DNA of 64,000 bases from an uncultured Flavobacterium sp. Its GTDB lineage: Bacteria > Bacteroidota > Bacteroidia > Flavobacteriales > Flavobacteriaceae. Under the pieces are notes generated by a model. That model did no database searches, had not been told where the DNA came from, and saw only the letters and a program-made list of their open reading frames with translations. The DNA lies in NCBI GenBank assembly GCA_913061465.1, contig CAJXSU010000002.1, positions 1 through 64,000 on the forward strand. The letters run 5' to 3'. The position numbers and the translations under genes were made by a program. Of the stretch, positions 16,374 through 25,455 are shown piece after piece (positions within the stretch are counted from its first letter, which is position 1; the number at the start of each line of letters is the position of its first letter).

Positions 16374-17692
16374 TAATTGACTTTAATGGGTTTAATTTCA
16401 GTTTGTCTTTCATTGACATATTCAAAGAAATTATCTCCATAAAAACCTGCTTCCTCCAACATAATTCGAATATCTTTTTGCCATTCAGGAATTTTCACTG
16501 TTACATTTAATTCAATAGCATAAACAGTGTTTTTATGTAAAGAATAATCGCCTTTAAAGGGAACCCCTCCTTGAGAATCCCACATTCCAATCGTTGTTCC
16601 TGCACTATGACCATATTTACCGAGTGGGTGTGTATAAATAGAAGGAATTAATCCTTCACTTTTTGCAGTTGATAATGAGCTTAAAAGAATTTCATTTCCC
16701 GTTTTACCTTCTTGCATGGTAGTTGTTAAAATATCTTGTAATCGATTTCCTTTTTTATATGCTGAAGACAAGTACTCAGGAACAGCTGTTTCTTCATCTT
16801 TTAAAACATATGCATGTTGCTGACAATCAGTATTTAACCCAATATATGTAATACCAAAATCACAATGTAACAAATCTCCTTTTTGTATGATCTTGTCTTT
16901 TTCTCCTTTACTAAATGAATAAATATGTGATTTCAATTTTTGGTTTGTTCTTTGTAGATCTATTGTAGGATGAAACCAGGTTTCTAACCCCATATCTGTA
17001 ACTGTTTGACGCATAAACCAAACCACATCTTCTGTAGTAGTTTTTCCTGGTATAATAACTTTTTCTGAAAAAGCAAGATCGATAATATTATGAGTGATTT
17101 TTACCAATTTTTTAAATAGTTTCATCTCTTTTTCTGTTCTTGTCTCTAACCAGGCAATGGCTAATTTTTCTGCCGAAACTAATTTTGACACTAAAGTATT
17201 TGGTAAATTTTCAACTAACTCTTCATAATCTGTTTTGACTAGTCCATCTGCTAGGGCAAAATGCTTTGAATAATTAATCCCAATTTTAGCTGGATTCCTT
17301 TTCGCTATAATATCAGATAAAGCTTTCCATTGATTAGGTTCTAGTTCTTTATTCCAAGCAGATTTTATACTTTTCCCAATGTCATAACGAGCTACAGCAA
17401 TTCTTTCTATGGTATTTTGTTTTTTATTTCTATAAAAAAGAATTATCGTTCTTCGTCGAGCATTTAACCATCGAGCTGGTAGCATTGTTTTTAAAACCGG
17501 ATCTTCATTATACTCTCTTGAAATAAGAAGCCACATATCTAAATTTGCATCGTCCATTAATTGAGGAAGAAGGTTTTGAAATCTATCCTCTAATAACTCA
17601 TCTTTGAGTATCGCTCGTTCTTTCTCTGAAAGAATTTGTGAAACACTTACTTGGATACTTAAAAAAAGTATAATTGATACGACTGTTCTCAT
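16373..17692 (-). CDS. Secreted M24 family metallopeptidase (Xaa-Pro aminopeptidase-like)
   Basis: A 439-residue creatinase/prolidase-fold protein with a Sec signal peptide, MRTVVSIILFLSIQVSVSQ, probably cut near residue 19. The N-terminal creatinase-like domain spans about residues 20-190. The catalytic pita-bread domain shows HCDFGITYIGLNTDCQQHAYVL (two aspartate ligands), HPLGKYGHSAGT, and ELNVT near the end. The ligand set looks largely in place. It would act on proline-containing peptides in the periplasm, which fits the hydroxyproline route elsewhere in the window. It shares one base with the following membrane-protein gene. Confidence 0.82.
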   Translation of the reverse strand: MRTVVSIILFLSIQVSVSQILSEKERAILKDELLEDRFQNLLPQLMDDANLDMWLLISREYNEDPVLKTMLPARWLNARRRTIILFYRNKKQNTIERIAVARYDIGKSIKSAWNKELEPNQWKALSDIIAKRNPAKIGINYSKHFALADGLVKTDYEELVENLPNTLVSKLVSAEKLAIAWLETRTEKEMKLFKKLVKITHNIIDLAFSEKVIIPGKTTTEDVVWFMRQTVTDMGLETWFHPTIDLQRTNQKLKSHIYSFSKGEKDKIIQKGDLLHCDFGITYIGLNTDCQQHAYVLKDEETAVPEYLSSAYKKGNRLQDILTTTMQEGKTGNEILLSSLSTAKSEGLIPSIYTHPLGKYGHSAGTTIGMWDSQGGVPFKGDYSLHKNTVYAIELNVTVKIPEWQKDIRIMLEEAGFYGDNFFEYVNERQTEIKPIKVN

Positions 17693-17807
17693 ACGGTTAT
17701 GGTAATTTTCACTAAAGATACTTTATCCCACTAAAAAATTAAAATTTTTAAAAAAAAGATTCTTACATCAAGTATTTTTCGGAAATTTAACAGACAAAAA
17801 AAAGATT

Positions 17808-18245
17808 ATGAAGTGTCTATTCCAATTTCTTAGATTGATTATTTTAGGTCTACTTATAATTTCCTGTAGTTCTTCACCTTTGAAAAATAGCAGGAAACAA
17901 AAAGAAAAACCAGTTGTTATTGCTAATGACAGTCTAGAATATGAGATAATCATCTTAGATATTGGCTTTACTCTTTATTTAAATACCGTAGCAAAACCTG
18001 AGAATTATTATTCTTTAAATTATTTAGAAAACAAAAATAACATTTATGTAACCAACTGGAATTTAAGAGCATTAAATCCCTCAAAATTCAACTCTTCAAT
18101 CTATGAAAATAGTATAGATTATAGTCCTCATATACGTTATGGACTTGAGGTGAATTATAAATTATTCAATTATTTTCAGTTTGCACAACAGAAGTATAAA
18201 ATAAGATTAGATGGTGGCTCAGGGCTATCGCCAAACTTTAAGTAA
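17808..18245 (+). CDS. DUF6146 family lipoprotein
   Basis: A 145-residue lipoprotein. The signal MKCLFQFLRLIILGLLIISC ends in a lipobox with the modified cysteine at C20. The mature domain has EIIILDIGFTLYLNTVAKPENYYS, YVTNWNLRALNP and YGLEVNYKLFNYFQFAQQKY. This pattern agrees with what I remember of DUF6146, a Bacteroidota-specific family without known function. The stop overlaps the end of folA by 8 bases on the opposite strand. Confidence 0.75.
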   Translation: MKCLFQFLRLIILGLLIISCSSSPLKNSRKQKEKPVVIANDSLEYEIIILDIGFTLYLNTVAKPENYYSLNYLENKNNIYVTNWNLRALNPSKFNSSIYENSIDYSPHIRYGLEVNYKLFNYFQFAQQKYKIRLDGGSGLSPNFK

Positions 18246-18729
18246 TTCTCTTGTAACTAAGAAAACTATACCCATATTGGTTTTTATCATCTGGTAAAAA
18301 AGTTTCCTTAGAAATTTCCTTCCATAAAGCCAAATTTATTGTTGGAAAAAAAACATCTGCATCAAAATTTTGATGCACTTTGGTAATGTCTAATTGATCT
18401 ACTAATTTTTTTTCAATTGCTTCTTTATAAATTTGTGCTCCTCCTATGATGAAAGCATTTTTTTGATCTTTTATTAGTTCTATAGCGTCCTCTAAGCTAT
18501 GAACAACATCACATCCTTCCTTTTTATATGAGATGTTTCTAGTAATAATTATAGATCTTCTATTTGGTAAGGGTTTTCCAATTGACTCAAAAGTATTTCT
18601 ACCCATAATGATTGTATGCCCAGATGTTACCTTTTTAAAACGCCTTAAATCTGCAGGTAAATGCCAAATTAAATCATTGTCTTTACCTAGCTCATTATTT
18701 AATCCAATGGCAGCAATTATTGTTATCAT
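18238..18729 (-). CDS. folA: Dihydrofolate reductase
   Basis: A 163-residue DHFR with the standard layout: IIAAIGLNNELGKDNDLIWHLPADLRRFK at the N-terminus, TIIMGRNTFESIGKPLPNR near residue 45, and AFIIGGAQIYKEAI near residue 95. It reduces dihydrofolate to tetrahydrofolate with NADPH. It follows thyA after 7 nt, so the pair forms a thymidylate unit in which DHFR regenerates the folate that ThyA oxidises. No truncation is seen. Confidence 0.95.
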   Translation of the reverse strand: MITIIAAIGLNNELGKDNDLIWHLPADLRRFKKVTSGHTIIMGRNTFESIGKPLPNRRSIIITRNISYKKEGCDVVHSLEDAIELIKDQKNAFIIGGAQIYKEAIEKKLVDQLDITKVHQNFDADVFFPTINLALWKEISKETFLPDDKNQYGYSFLSYKRIT

Positions 18730-18736
18730 AAAAAAT

Positions 18737-19561
18737 TTATATAGCTACTGCACCTTTAATGTGTGGATGCGGATTATAATTTAAAAGCTCAAAATCATCA
18801 AAATTAAAATCAAAAATACTTTTGATTTCAGGATTCAATTTCATTGTTGGCAAAGGTCTCAAGTCTCTACTTAACTGTAATTCTAATTGCTCATAATGGT
18901 TACTGTAAATATGAGCATCTCCAAATGTATGAATAAACTCTCCTGCTTCATAACCGCAAACTTGAGCCATCATCATTGTAAATAATGCATAAGATGCTAT
19001 ATTAAAAGGAACCCCTAAAAAGATATCTGCACTTCTTTGGTAAAGCTGACAAGATAGTTTTCCGTTAGATACATAAAATTGAAAAAATGCATGACATGGA
19101 GGCAGGGCTGCTTTTCCATTGGCTACATTTTCTGAAAAAGAAGCTGAATTATCTGGCAATACACTCGGGTTCCAAGCAGAGATTAACATCCGTCTGCTAT
19201 CTGGATTATTTTTTAAAGTTTTGATAACTTCTTTTAACTGATCTATATCATCACTGTTCCAATTACGCCATTGATGACCATAGACTGGTCCTAAATCTCC
19301 ATTTTCATCTGCCCACTCGTTCCAAATTCTAACACCATTATCTTGAAGATATTTGACATTTGTATCACCTCTTATAAACCACAATAATTCATATACTATA
19401 GATTTTAAATGTAGTTTTTTTGTAGTAACCATAGGAAAACCTTCACATAAATCAAATCGCATCTGGTATCCAAAGACACTCTTTGTACCTGTGCCTGTCC
19501 TATCTGATTTCTCGTTTCCGTTTTCTAAAACGTGTTTTACTAAGTCATGATATTGCTTCAT
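18737..19561 (-). CDS. thyA: Thymidylate synthase
   Basis: A 274-residue classical ThyA. The nucleophilic cysteine is C156 in [12 protein letters not shown]. Other marks are [11 protein letters not shown], the [21 protein letters not shown] substrate loop, and the C-terminal IKGAVAI ending close to the family's usual terminus. It makes dTMP from dUMP using methylene-tetrahydrofolate. It is cotranscribed with folA downstream. About 100 AT-rich bases without a clear terminator separate it from nupC upstream. Confidence 0.96.
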   Translation of the reverse strand: MKQYHDLVKHVLENGNEKSDRTGTGTKSVFGYQMRFDLCEGFPMVTTKKLHLKSIVYELLWFIRGDTNVKYLQDNGVRIWNEWADENGDLGPVYGHQWRNWNSDDIDQLKEVIKTLKNNPDSRRMLISAWNPSVLPDNSASFSENVANGKAALPPCHAFFQFYVSNGKLSCQLYQRSADIFLGVPFNIASYALFTMMMAQVCGYEAGEFIHTFGDAHIYSNHYEQLELQLSRDLRPLPTMKLNPEIKSIFDFNFDDFELLNYNPHPHIKGAVAI

Positions 19562-19663
19562 AATTATTTTATCTCTTGCTTCATCAAAAATAAATAAAGC
19601 ATCAATTTTTTTGAATTAAAGGATCATTTAATGTGATAAAGTTATCAACGATTTGTTTATAGA

Positions 19664-21397
19664 TTATCCTATAATCATTCCAGCAATGGTTGCAGACATT
19701 AAAGAAGCAATAGTTCCACCTATTAGGGCTTTCATACCAAACTCAGATAACACTTTTCTTTGCCCTGGAGCTAAGGAACCTATGCCTCCAATTTGAATTC
19801 CAATTGATGCAAAGTTTGCAAAACCACATAGCATATAAGTGGCCATTATAACTGATTTATTATGAGTAAGATGTATGGTATTAGCTACATTTTTAAGTTC
19901 TGCTAATTGAATATATCCAATGAATTCACTAGCAGCTAATTTAATTCCCAAAAGTTGCCCCATAAGTGTCATGTCTTCACTAGCAACACCAACTAACCAC
20001 ATTAAAGGTGCAAAGGCATAACCCAGAATAAATTCAATTGAGAGGCCTTCGTATAAAGTGTTATTTGCAATAATTTCATTCAAGGAAGTAATTTCCCATC
20101 CAAGATATTCTATACCATCGAAACCTCCAAAAAATCCTAAAACTCCATTAAGCATAGCTATTACTGCAACAAAAACCAATAACATTGCCCCCACATTAAC
20201 TGCTAATTTTAGACCCTCTGTAGTACCGTTTGCAATCGCATCTAAAATATTTGATCCAATTTTATCTTGAGAAACTGTGACATCTGTATTTACCTTTTGA
20301 GTTTGTGGATATAAAATTTTAGAAATTACTATGGCACCAGGTGCAGCCATTACAGAAGCCGCTAATAAATGCTTAGCAAAAACTAGTTCTAAAGCTTTAT
20401 CACCACCTCCTAGAAATCCAATATAAGCTGCTAAAACAGCACCAGCAACAGTAGCCATTCCTCCGACCATCACCAACAACATTTCAGACTTATTCATTTT
20501 TTCTAAATAGGCTTTAATCAACAAAGGGGCTTCAGTTTGACCTAAAAAAATATTACCAGCAACAGATAAGCTCTCCATTCCTGATATCCCTAAAAATTTT
20601 GATAACACTTTTGCTAAAATTTTAACTAGCCACTGAATAACTCCTAGATAAAACAACAAAGATGTTAAAGCAGAAAAAAAGATAATGGTGGGCAATACTT
20701 GAAAAGCAAAAATATAACCAAATTTATCCATATCACTAATCATTCCTGCAAATAAGAATTGACTACCTGCTTTGGTATATTCTAATATTTCTATAAAAAT
20801 ACTTCCAATAAAATTAAATATAGATTGAATAAAATTTACTTTTAAAACACCAATAGCTATAATTAATTGAATAGATAAACCAATTCCTACCTTTCTCCAA
20901 TCTACAGCTCTTCTGTTAGCACTAAATAAGAATGAGATAATTAATAAAACAAACATCCCAAGCACACCTCTCCATAAACTATGCATTGAAAACCCATTGC
21001 TTGGACGTATTTTATTTTCAGCTTCAATTACAGCTATTTCTTTAGTTTTTTTAATTGCACTGAAAGAATATATAGTCTCATTTTCAGATAAGATTAAAGT
21101 AGAATTTGTTAGATCAATAATATTGTAATTTCGAATAGTATCATTTGGTGAAGAATAATTAAAAGTTAAAAGATTACTCTGAAGCTTGAAGGTTCCTTTG
21201 GCTTTTAAACTATCTTTTGAGGCTAATGAATAAAAGAATTTTCCATCTTCTAATTTAAAAGAGTCGTTGGTGTTAATCTCTAGAATGGAAATCCCATTAT
21301 TATTTTTTATTGATTCAAATTTCCAATCTTTTTCTATTGTTTGAGCAACTGTTATTACTGATAAGAAAAATAGAATACAAGAAATATATTGTTTCAT
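19664..21397 (-). CDS. NupC/CNT nucleoside transporter with N-terminal secreted lipocalin-like domain
   Basis: A 577-residue fusion. Residues 1-18 are a signal peptide (MKQYISCILFFLSVITVA). Residues about 22-115 form a beta-rich lipocalin-like domain (DWKFESIKNNNGISILEI through ETIYSFSA). From about residue 142 to the end is a concentrative nucleoside transporter, with the Nucleos_tra core GISGMESLSVAGNIFLGQTEAPLLIKAYL and the gate end FANFASIGIQIGGIG. E. coli NupC is about 400 residues, so the extra domain accounts for the length. The soluble domain would be periplasmic and may capture substrate. It is 3 nt after the bifunctional nuclease gene. Confidence 0.87.
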   Translation of the reverse strand: MKQYISCILFFLSVITVAQTIEKDWKFESIKNNNGISILEINTNDSFKLEDGKFFYSLASKDSLKAKGTFKLQSNLLTFNYSSPNDTIRNYNIIDLTNSTLILSENETIYSFSAIKKTKEIAVIEAENKIRPSNGFSMHSLWRGVLGMFVLLIISFLFSANRRAVDWRKVGIGLSIQLIIAIGVLKVNFIQSIFNFIGSIFIEILEYTKAGSQFLFAGMISDMDKFGYIFAFQVLPTIIFFSALTSLLFYLGVIQWLVKILAKVLSKFLGISGMESLSVAGNIFLGQTEAPLLIKAYLEKMNKSEMLLVMVGGMATVAGAVLAAYIGFLGGGDKALELVFAKHLLAASVMAAPGAIVISKILYPQTQKVNTDVTVSQDKIGSNILDAIANGTTEGLKLAVNVGAMLLVFVAVIAMLNGVLGFFGGFDGIEYLGWEITSLNEIIANNTLYEGLSIEFILGYAFAPLMWLVGVASEDMTLMGQLLGIKLAASEFIGYIQLAELKNVANTIHLTHNKSVIMATYMLCGFANFASIGIQIGGIGSLAPGQRKVLSEFGMKALIGGTIASLMSATIAGMIIG

Positions 21398-21400
21398 AAT

Positions 21401-22015
21401 TTATGATCGTTTACTAATTTCATCTCTAACTTTTGCTGCTGTCTCATAATCTTCATTTGAAACAGCGGCATCTAACTGTTGTTGGAGTTCTTTTATGGTG
21501 AAAACTGAAAAATCAGATAGATGTTCAGTGGAATCTGTTTCTTCTAAATTTACATGAATAGCTTCAGGTTCTAGGATTTCCTTTATCGATATCTCTTCTT
21601 CCACTTTCAAATAAATACCTGCTTTATCAAGTATATTTTCGTAAGTATAAATTGGCGCTAAAAAACGAATAGCAATGGCAATGGCATCTGAGGTTCTAGT
21701 GTCTATAATTTCTTCCACACCGTCTCTTTCGCAAACTAAACTAGAGAAGAAGATTCCGTCAACTAATTTGTGAATTATGATTTGTTTTACTGTTATATGA
21801 AATCTTTCGGAAAAAGTTTTAAACAAGTCATGTGTAAGAGGTCTTGGAGGTCTAATTTCCTTTTCTAATGCTATGGCTATGGATTGAGCTTCAAAAGCTC
21901 CTATTATAATTGGGAGGGTTCGTTTACCTTCCATTTCACTCAACACTAAAGCATAAGCTCCGCTTTGCGTCTGACTGTAAGATATACCCTTAATCGTTAA
22001 TTTTATTAAACTCAT
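21401..22015 (-). CDS. Bifunctional nuclease family protein with UVR motif
   Basis: A 204-residue protein with an N-terminal BFN (DUF151) domain, about residues 1-140. Marks are LPIIIGAFEAQSIAIALE and DTRTSDAIAIAIRF. The last 29 residues (ELQQQLDAAVSNEDYETAAKVRDEIS) are a UvrB/UvrC-type helical hairpin. Some BFN proteins have DNase and RNase activity, hence the family name. The UVR hairpin suggests contact with a UvrB-like or Clp-type partner. It begins 20 nt after the etfA terminator and is followed by the nupC gene after 3 nt. Confidence 0.85.
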   Translation of the reverse strand: MSLIKLTIKGISYSQTQSGAYALVLSEMEGKRTLPIIIGAFEAQSIAIALEKEIRPPRPLTHDLFKTFSERFHITVKQIIIHKLVDGIFFSSLVCERDGVEEIIDTRTSDAIAIAIRFLAPIYTYENILDKAGIYLKVEEEISIKEILEPEAIHVNLEETDSTEHLSDFSVFTIKELQQQLDAAVSNEDYETAAKVRDEISKRS

Positions 22016-22030
22016 GAATTTATATAAATA

Positions 22031-22073
22031 AAAAAGCTGTCTAATTTTTGGAAACTACCAAAAATTAGACAGC
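22031..22073 (-). terminator. Rho-independent terminator after etfA
   Basis: A perfect 16-base-pair stem (22036-22051 with 22058-22073) closes the loop AAACTA. Read on the minus strand it is followed by a run of T (A-tract at 22031-22035). It lies 27 nt past the etfA stop codon. Confidence 0.93.
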
Positions 22074-22100
22074 CCCTACTTGGGCACAATTTACTAAAAA

Positions 22101-23063
22101 TTATGAGTTTTGTGCTTTAAAATCTTTGAGTTTAGAAATTAATTGTGGAACCACATCAAAAGCATCTCCAACTACTCCGTAATCAGCAGCTTTAAAAAAT
22201 GGAGCTTCTGGGTCTGTATTGATAACAACTTTTACTTTTGAGGCATTAATTCCTGCTAAATGCTGAATTGCTCCTGATATACCTATAGCAATATATAAGT
22301 TAGTAGCAACTGGCTTTCCAGTCTGTCCAACATGCTCTCCGTGTGGCCTCCATCCTAAATCAGAGACAGGTTTAGAACATGCTGTTGCAGCACCTAAAAC
22401 ATCTGCTAACTCCTCAACCATTCCCCAATTTTCTGGTCCTTTCAAACCTCTACCAGCAGAAACTACTACATCTGCATCTGCTATGGTTACTTTTCCTATT
22501 GCCTTATCTATACTTGTAGATTTTACTCCTGGCTCAGAAACAGAAGCTTCAAAATTTTCAACTGATGCGGCAACCAGGTTTTCATGAATTCCATATGAAT
22601 TCTTAGCTAAACCGATTACTTTATTTTCTGTTGTAATTTCTGTATTATTAAATCCTTTATTTGAAAAAGCTTTCCTTTTTACTACAAAAGGACTTGTTGA
22701 ACTTGGAGCATCTACTACGTTAGATGCATACCCTGCATTTAATGCTACTGAAACTAATGGCCCAACATATAATCCATCAATACTAGAGTCTATAACAACA
22801 ACTTTTGATGCTTTAGACTCAGCAACTTGTTGAATAACAGAAGCATATTCTTTTGCATTAAATTCATTTAATGCTGTATTATTTACAGATACAATTGTAT
22901 CTGCACCATAATTTTGTAATTCTGTAACATCATTTGCATTAATGGTTAATGCTATGAGTTTGATTCCTAATTCTTCGGCAACTTTTTTTCCATAAGAAAC
23001 AACCTCAAATGATGATTTCTTGAATTTTCCGTCTGAAGAACTTGCGTATACTAAAACTGACAT
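22101..23063 (-). CDS. etfA: Electron transfer flavoprotein alpha subunit
   Basis: A 320-residue EtfA. The C-terminal FAD-binding domain starts near residue 200 with VVSAGRGLKGPENWGMVEELADVLGAATACSKPVSD and continues with GQTGKPVATNLYIAIGISGAIQH. The N-terminal half is the ETF alpha/beta nucleotide-like fold. With EtfB it carries electrons from acyl-CoA and other flavin dehydrogenases to ETF:quinone oxidoreductase. It follows etfB by 19 nt and ends at a strong terminator, making a tidy two-gene operon. Confidence 0.95.
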   Translation of the reverse strand: MSVLVYASSSDGKFKKSSFEVVSYGKKVAEELGIKLIALTINANDVTELQNYGADTIVSVNNTALNEFNAKEYASVIQQVAESKASKVVVIDSSIDGLYVGPLVSVALNAGYASNVVDAPSSTSPFVVKRKAFSNKGFNNTEITTENKVIGLAKNSYGIHENLVAASVENFEASVSEPGVKSTSIDKAIGKVTIADADVVVSAGRGLKGPENWGMVEELADVLGAATACSKPVSDLGWRPHGEHVGQTGKPVATNLYIAIGISGAIQHLAGINASKVKVVINTDPEAPFFKAADYGVVGDAFDVVPQLISKLKDFKAQNS

Positions 23064-23082
23064 ATTTCTTTTTTTCTTATGA

Positions 23083-23829
23083 TTAAATTACTTTTGCTTC
23101 GTTGTGTAATAAATTGATTAATTCATCAATATTTTCAGCAGCTACAAGTTTAACAGCTCCTTTAGGTGCTGGTTTTTCAAAGGACACTGAATTTGTCGCA
23201 TTGTTAGGATGTGAAGACTCTAAAACAGTTAATGGTTTTTTTCGAGCCATCATTATACCTCTCATATTTGGAATGCGTAAATCAGACTCTTCAACTATTC
23301 CTTTTTGACCTCCAACAACTAGCGGTAAACTTGTTTGCAATGATTCACTTCCACCGTCGATTTCTCTAGTGGCTGATACACGAGTTCCATCTACATCCAT
23401 TTGAACACATCCGTTTACAAAATTATACCCTAATAGAGCCGCTATCATACCCGGAACCATCTGTCCATTATAATCACTAGATTCTTTACCTGCTAAAATT
23501 AAATCATACCCTCCCTCTTTTGCTACAGCAGCAATTTCTTTTGCCACAGACATTCCATCTTTTGGTTCAGCATTAATTCTAATGGCATTATCTGCTCCTA
23601 TGGCTAATGCCTTTCTTAATGTAGATTCTGTTGAAGCAGACCCAACATTTACAACTGTTACCGCAGCTCCTTGTTTCTCTTTAAACCACATAGCTCTTGT
23701 CAATACAAATTCATCATACGGATTGATTACAAATTGCACACCATTGGTGTCAAAATTAGTGTCGTTATCGGTAAAATTAATTTTTGAAGTGGTATCAGGA
23801 ACATGGCTAATACATACTAATATTTTCAT
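23083..23829 (-). CDS. etfB: Electron transfer flavoprotein beta subunit
   Basis: A 248-residue EtfB. Family marks are KILVCISHVPDTTSKINF at the start, the VINPYDEFVLTRAM segment, DLILAGKESSDYNGQMVPGMIAALLG near residue 115, and REIDGGSESLQTSLPLVVGGQKGI. It binds AMP and pairs with EtfA in the cytoplasm. It is the first gene of the etfBA operon. The operator-like palindrome 48 bases upstream suggests transcriptional control, possibly by a TetR-type regulator of acyl-CoA oxidation. Confidence 0.95.
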   Translation of the reverse strand: MKILVCISHVPDTTSKINFTDNDTNFDTNGVQFVINPYDEFVLTRAMWFKEKQGAAVTVVNVGSASTESTLRKALAIGADNAIRINAEPKDGMSVAKEIAAVAKEGGYDLILAGKESSDYNGQMVPGMIAALLGYNFVNGCVQMDVDGTRVSATREIDGGSESLQTSLPLVVGGQKGIVEESDLRIPNMRGIMMARKKPLTVLESSHPNNATNSVSFEKPAPKGAVKLVAAENIDELINLLHNEAKVI

Positions 23830-23876
23830 TTAAATTTTATTTTGATTTTGATAATACGAAGATACTACAAATAATT

Positions 23877-23902
23877 AAAATACTATGCGTGCATAGTATT
23901 TT
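23877..23902. promoter_or_regulatory. Palindromic operator candidate upstream of etfB
   Basis: A 26-base inverted repeat with perfect 12-base arms, AAAATACTATGC and its complement GCATAGTATTTT, around a 2-base centre. It sits 48 bases ahead of the etfB start. Just downstream on the minus strand is ATTATTTG, a near match to the -7 consensus, so the palindrome would cover the -33 region. Symmetry and length are those of a TetR-family homodimer site. No poly-T run follows a stem-loop as a terminator would need, apart from the arms themselves. The rest of the 354-base etfB-pdhB gap is AT-rich and shows nothing else except the pdhB -7 box. Confidence 0.6.
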
Positions 23903-24143
23903 TTTGAAAAAATAATCAAATCTCAACATCGCTACAAAAGAATAAATGAATTACTTGGTTTAGTTTGCCAACATGCTGGATTAGATTAAGCATAAAATTG
24001 TAATTTTTAAATATCAGAAAAAACATTTCTTAAATTAATGATAAGTTTTACTGCAAAATTTTTGTTTCAATTCTCAGAAAAGATTAAAGAAAACGTTATC
24101 GATTTTTAAAAAAAAAATTAGATTTTTTTACTCATATTTTACT

Positions 24144-24151
24144 TATTTTTG
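24144..24151 (+). promoter_or_regulatory. Probable -7 promoter element for pdhB
   Basis: TATTTTTG fits the Bacteroidota consensus TAnnTTTG and lies 32 nt before the pdhB start codon. A TTG -33 element is not evident in the T-rich stretch upstream. Confidence 0.45.
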
Positions 24152-24183
24152 TACTCAGTTAATAACCAAGAGAAAATCAAAAC

Positions 24184-25161
24184 ATGAAAACAGTTCAGTT
24201 TAGGGAAGCTATTTGTGAAGCAATGAGTGAAGAAATGCGCACAGATGAATCTATTTACCTTATAGGTGAAGAGGTTGCAGAATATAATGGAGCATATAAG
24301 GCAAGTAAAGGGATGTTAGATGAATTTGGTGAAAAAAGAGTAATAGACGCTCCTATTGCGGAACTGGGTTTTGGAGGAATAGCTGTTGGTTCAGCTATGA
24401 ATGGAAATAGACCTATTGTTGAATATATGACCTTTAATTTTGCGCTTGTAGGTATTGACCAAATTATTAATAATGCAGCAAAAATCAGACAAATGTCTGC
24501 GGGTCAATTTAATTGTCCTATTGTTTTTAGAGGACCAACAGGCTCTGCTGGTCAACTTGGTGCAACTCACTCTCAAGCATTTGAAAATTGGTTTGCCAAT
24601 ACACCAGGATTAAAAGTAATTGTTCCTTCTAACCCATATGATGCAAAAGGATTATTAAAAGCTGCAATACGTGACGATGATCCAGTTATTTTTATGGAAT
24701 CTGAACAAATGTATGGTGATAAAATGGAAATTCCAGAAGGAGAATACATCATACCTATAGGGGTTGCTGATGTCAAAAGAGTTGGAGCAGACATTACTAT
24801 TGTTTCATTTGGAAAAATAATAAAAGAGGCATATAAGGCTGCGGATGAATTAATTAAAGAAGGGATTTCTGTTGAAATTATAGATTTAAGAACTGTTCGT
24901 CCATTAGATCATGATACTATTATAGAATCTGTTAAAAAAACCAATCGTTTGGTAATTTTAGAAGAAGCCTGGCCTTTTGGTAGCGTTTCTACAGAAATAA
25001 CCTATAGAATACAAGATGAAGCATTTGATTATTTAGATGCTCCTATAAAAAGAATAACAACAGCTGACACACCTGCACCATATTCTCCAGTTTTACTAGA
25101 GGCTTGGATACCAAATAGCAAGGATGTGATAAAAGCTGTAAAAGAAGTTTTAAATAAATAA
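24184..25161 (+). CDS. pdhB: Pyruvate dehydrogenase E1 component, beta subunit
   Basis: A 325-residue E1-beta of 2-oxo-acid dehydrogenases. It starts with KTVQFREAICEAMSEEMRTDESIYLIGEEVAEYNGAYK, has the PIAELGFGGIAVGSAM and GPTGSAGQLGATHSQAFE cofactor-side segments, and ends in AWIPNSKDVIKAVKEVL. With E1-alpha it decarboxylates pyruvate using thiamine diphosphate. E1-alpha, E2 and E3 are not in this window, and pdhB stands alone between its own promoter and terminator. A branched-chain 2-oxo-acid role is possible, but the overall likeness is to PdhB. Confidence 0.9.
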   Translation: MKTVQFREAICEAMSEEMRTDESIYLIGEEVAEYNGAYKASKGMLDEFGEKRVIDAPIAELGFGGIAVGSAMNGNRPIVEYMTFNFALVGIDQIINNAAKIRQMSAGQFNCPIVFRGPTGSAGQLGATHSQAFENWFANTPGLKVIVPSNPYDAKGLLKAAIRDDDPVIFMESEQMYGDKMEIPEGEYIIPIGVADVKRVGADITIVSFGKIIKEAYKAADELIKEGISVEIIDLRTVRPLDHDTIIESVKKTNRLVILEEAWPFGSVSTEITYRIQDEAFDYLDAPIKRITTADTPAPYSPVLLEAWIPNSKDVIKAVKEVLNK

Positions 25162-25187
25162 AAATATTTGAGATCCACTAAAAATTT

Positions 25188-25215
25188 CATCGGCAATTGT
25201 GTCGATGTTTTTTTT
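25188..25215 (+). terminator. Probable terminator after pdhB
   Basis: CATCG (25188-25192) pairs with CGATG (25203-25207) across a 10-nt loop and is followed by eight T. The stem is short, so the strength is moderate. It lies 26 nt past the pdhB stop. The remaining bases up to the GH81 gene hold only its -7 box and a 20-codon ORF that I do not call. Confidence 0.55.
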
Positions 25216-25431
25216 AAATAAACTAGATACGGTTAGATATATTTTACGACTATTGTTTTTAATTTTTATTTTTCTGTATAGTTATTTGTATTAGTTTTAT
25301 TAAAAATAGTTGTTTGCAAATTCAAATTTTCCCATAGCTACAAACAAAATGAAAAATAAACACAGCATTTTATTAAACTTCTGTATGGTTTTTGTATTGG
25401 ATGAATTTTAAGTAAAAAAAAATAATTCATT

Positions 25432-25439
25432 TAATTTTG
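25432..25439 (+). promoter_or_regulatory. Probable -7 promoter element for the GH81 gene
   Basis: TAATTTTG fits TAnnTTTG and lies 17 nt before the ATG, which predicts a very short leader. Poly-A sequence lies between it and the possible -33 region. Confidence 0.4.
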
Positions 25440-25455
25440 TATTAAACAAAATACA

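Noticed and set aside
25349-25411. A 20-codon ORF (MKNKHSILLNFCMVFVLDEF) that looks like the start of a signal peptide ahead of the GH81 gene
   Set aside because: It ends after 20 codons, nothing homologous follows, and chance signal-like peptides are common in AT-rich DNA. A gene remnant is possible but not supported.
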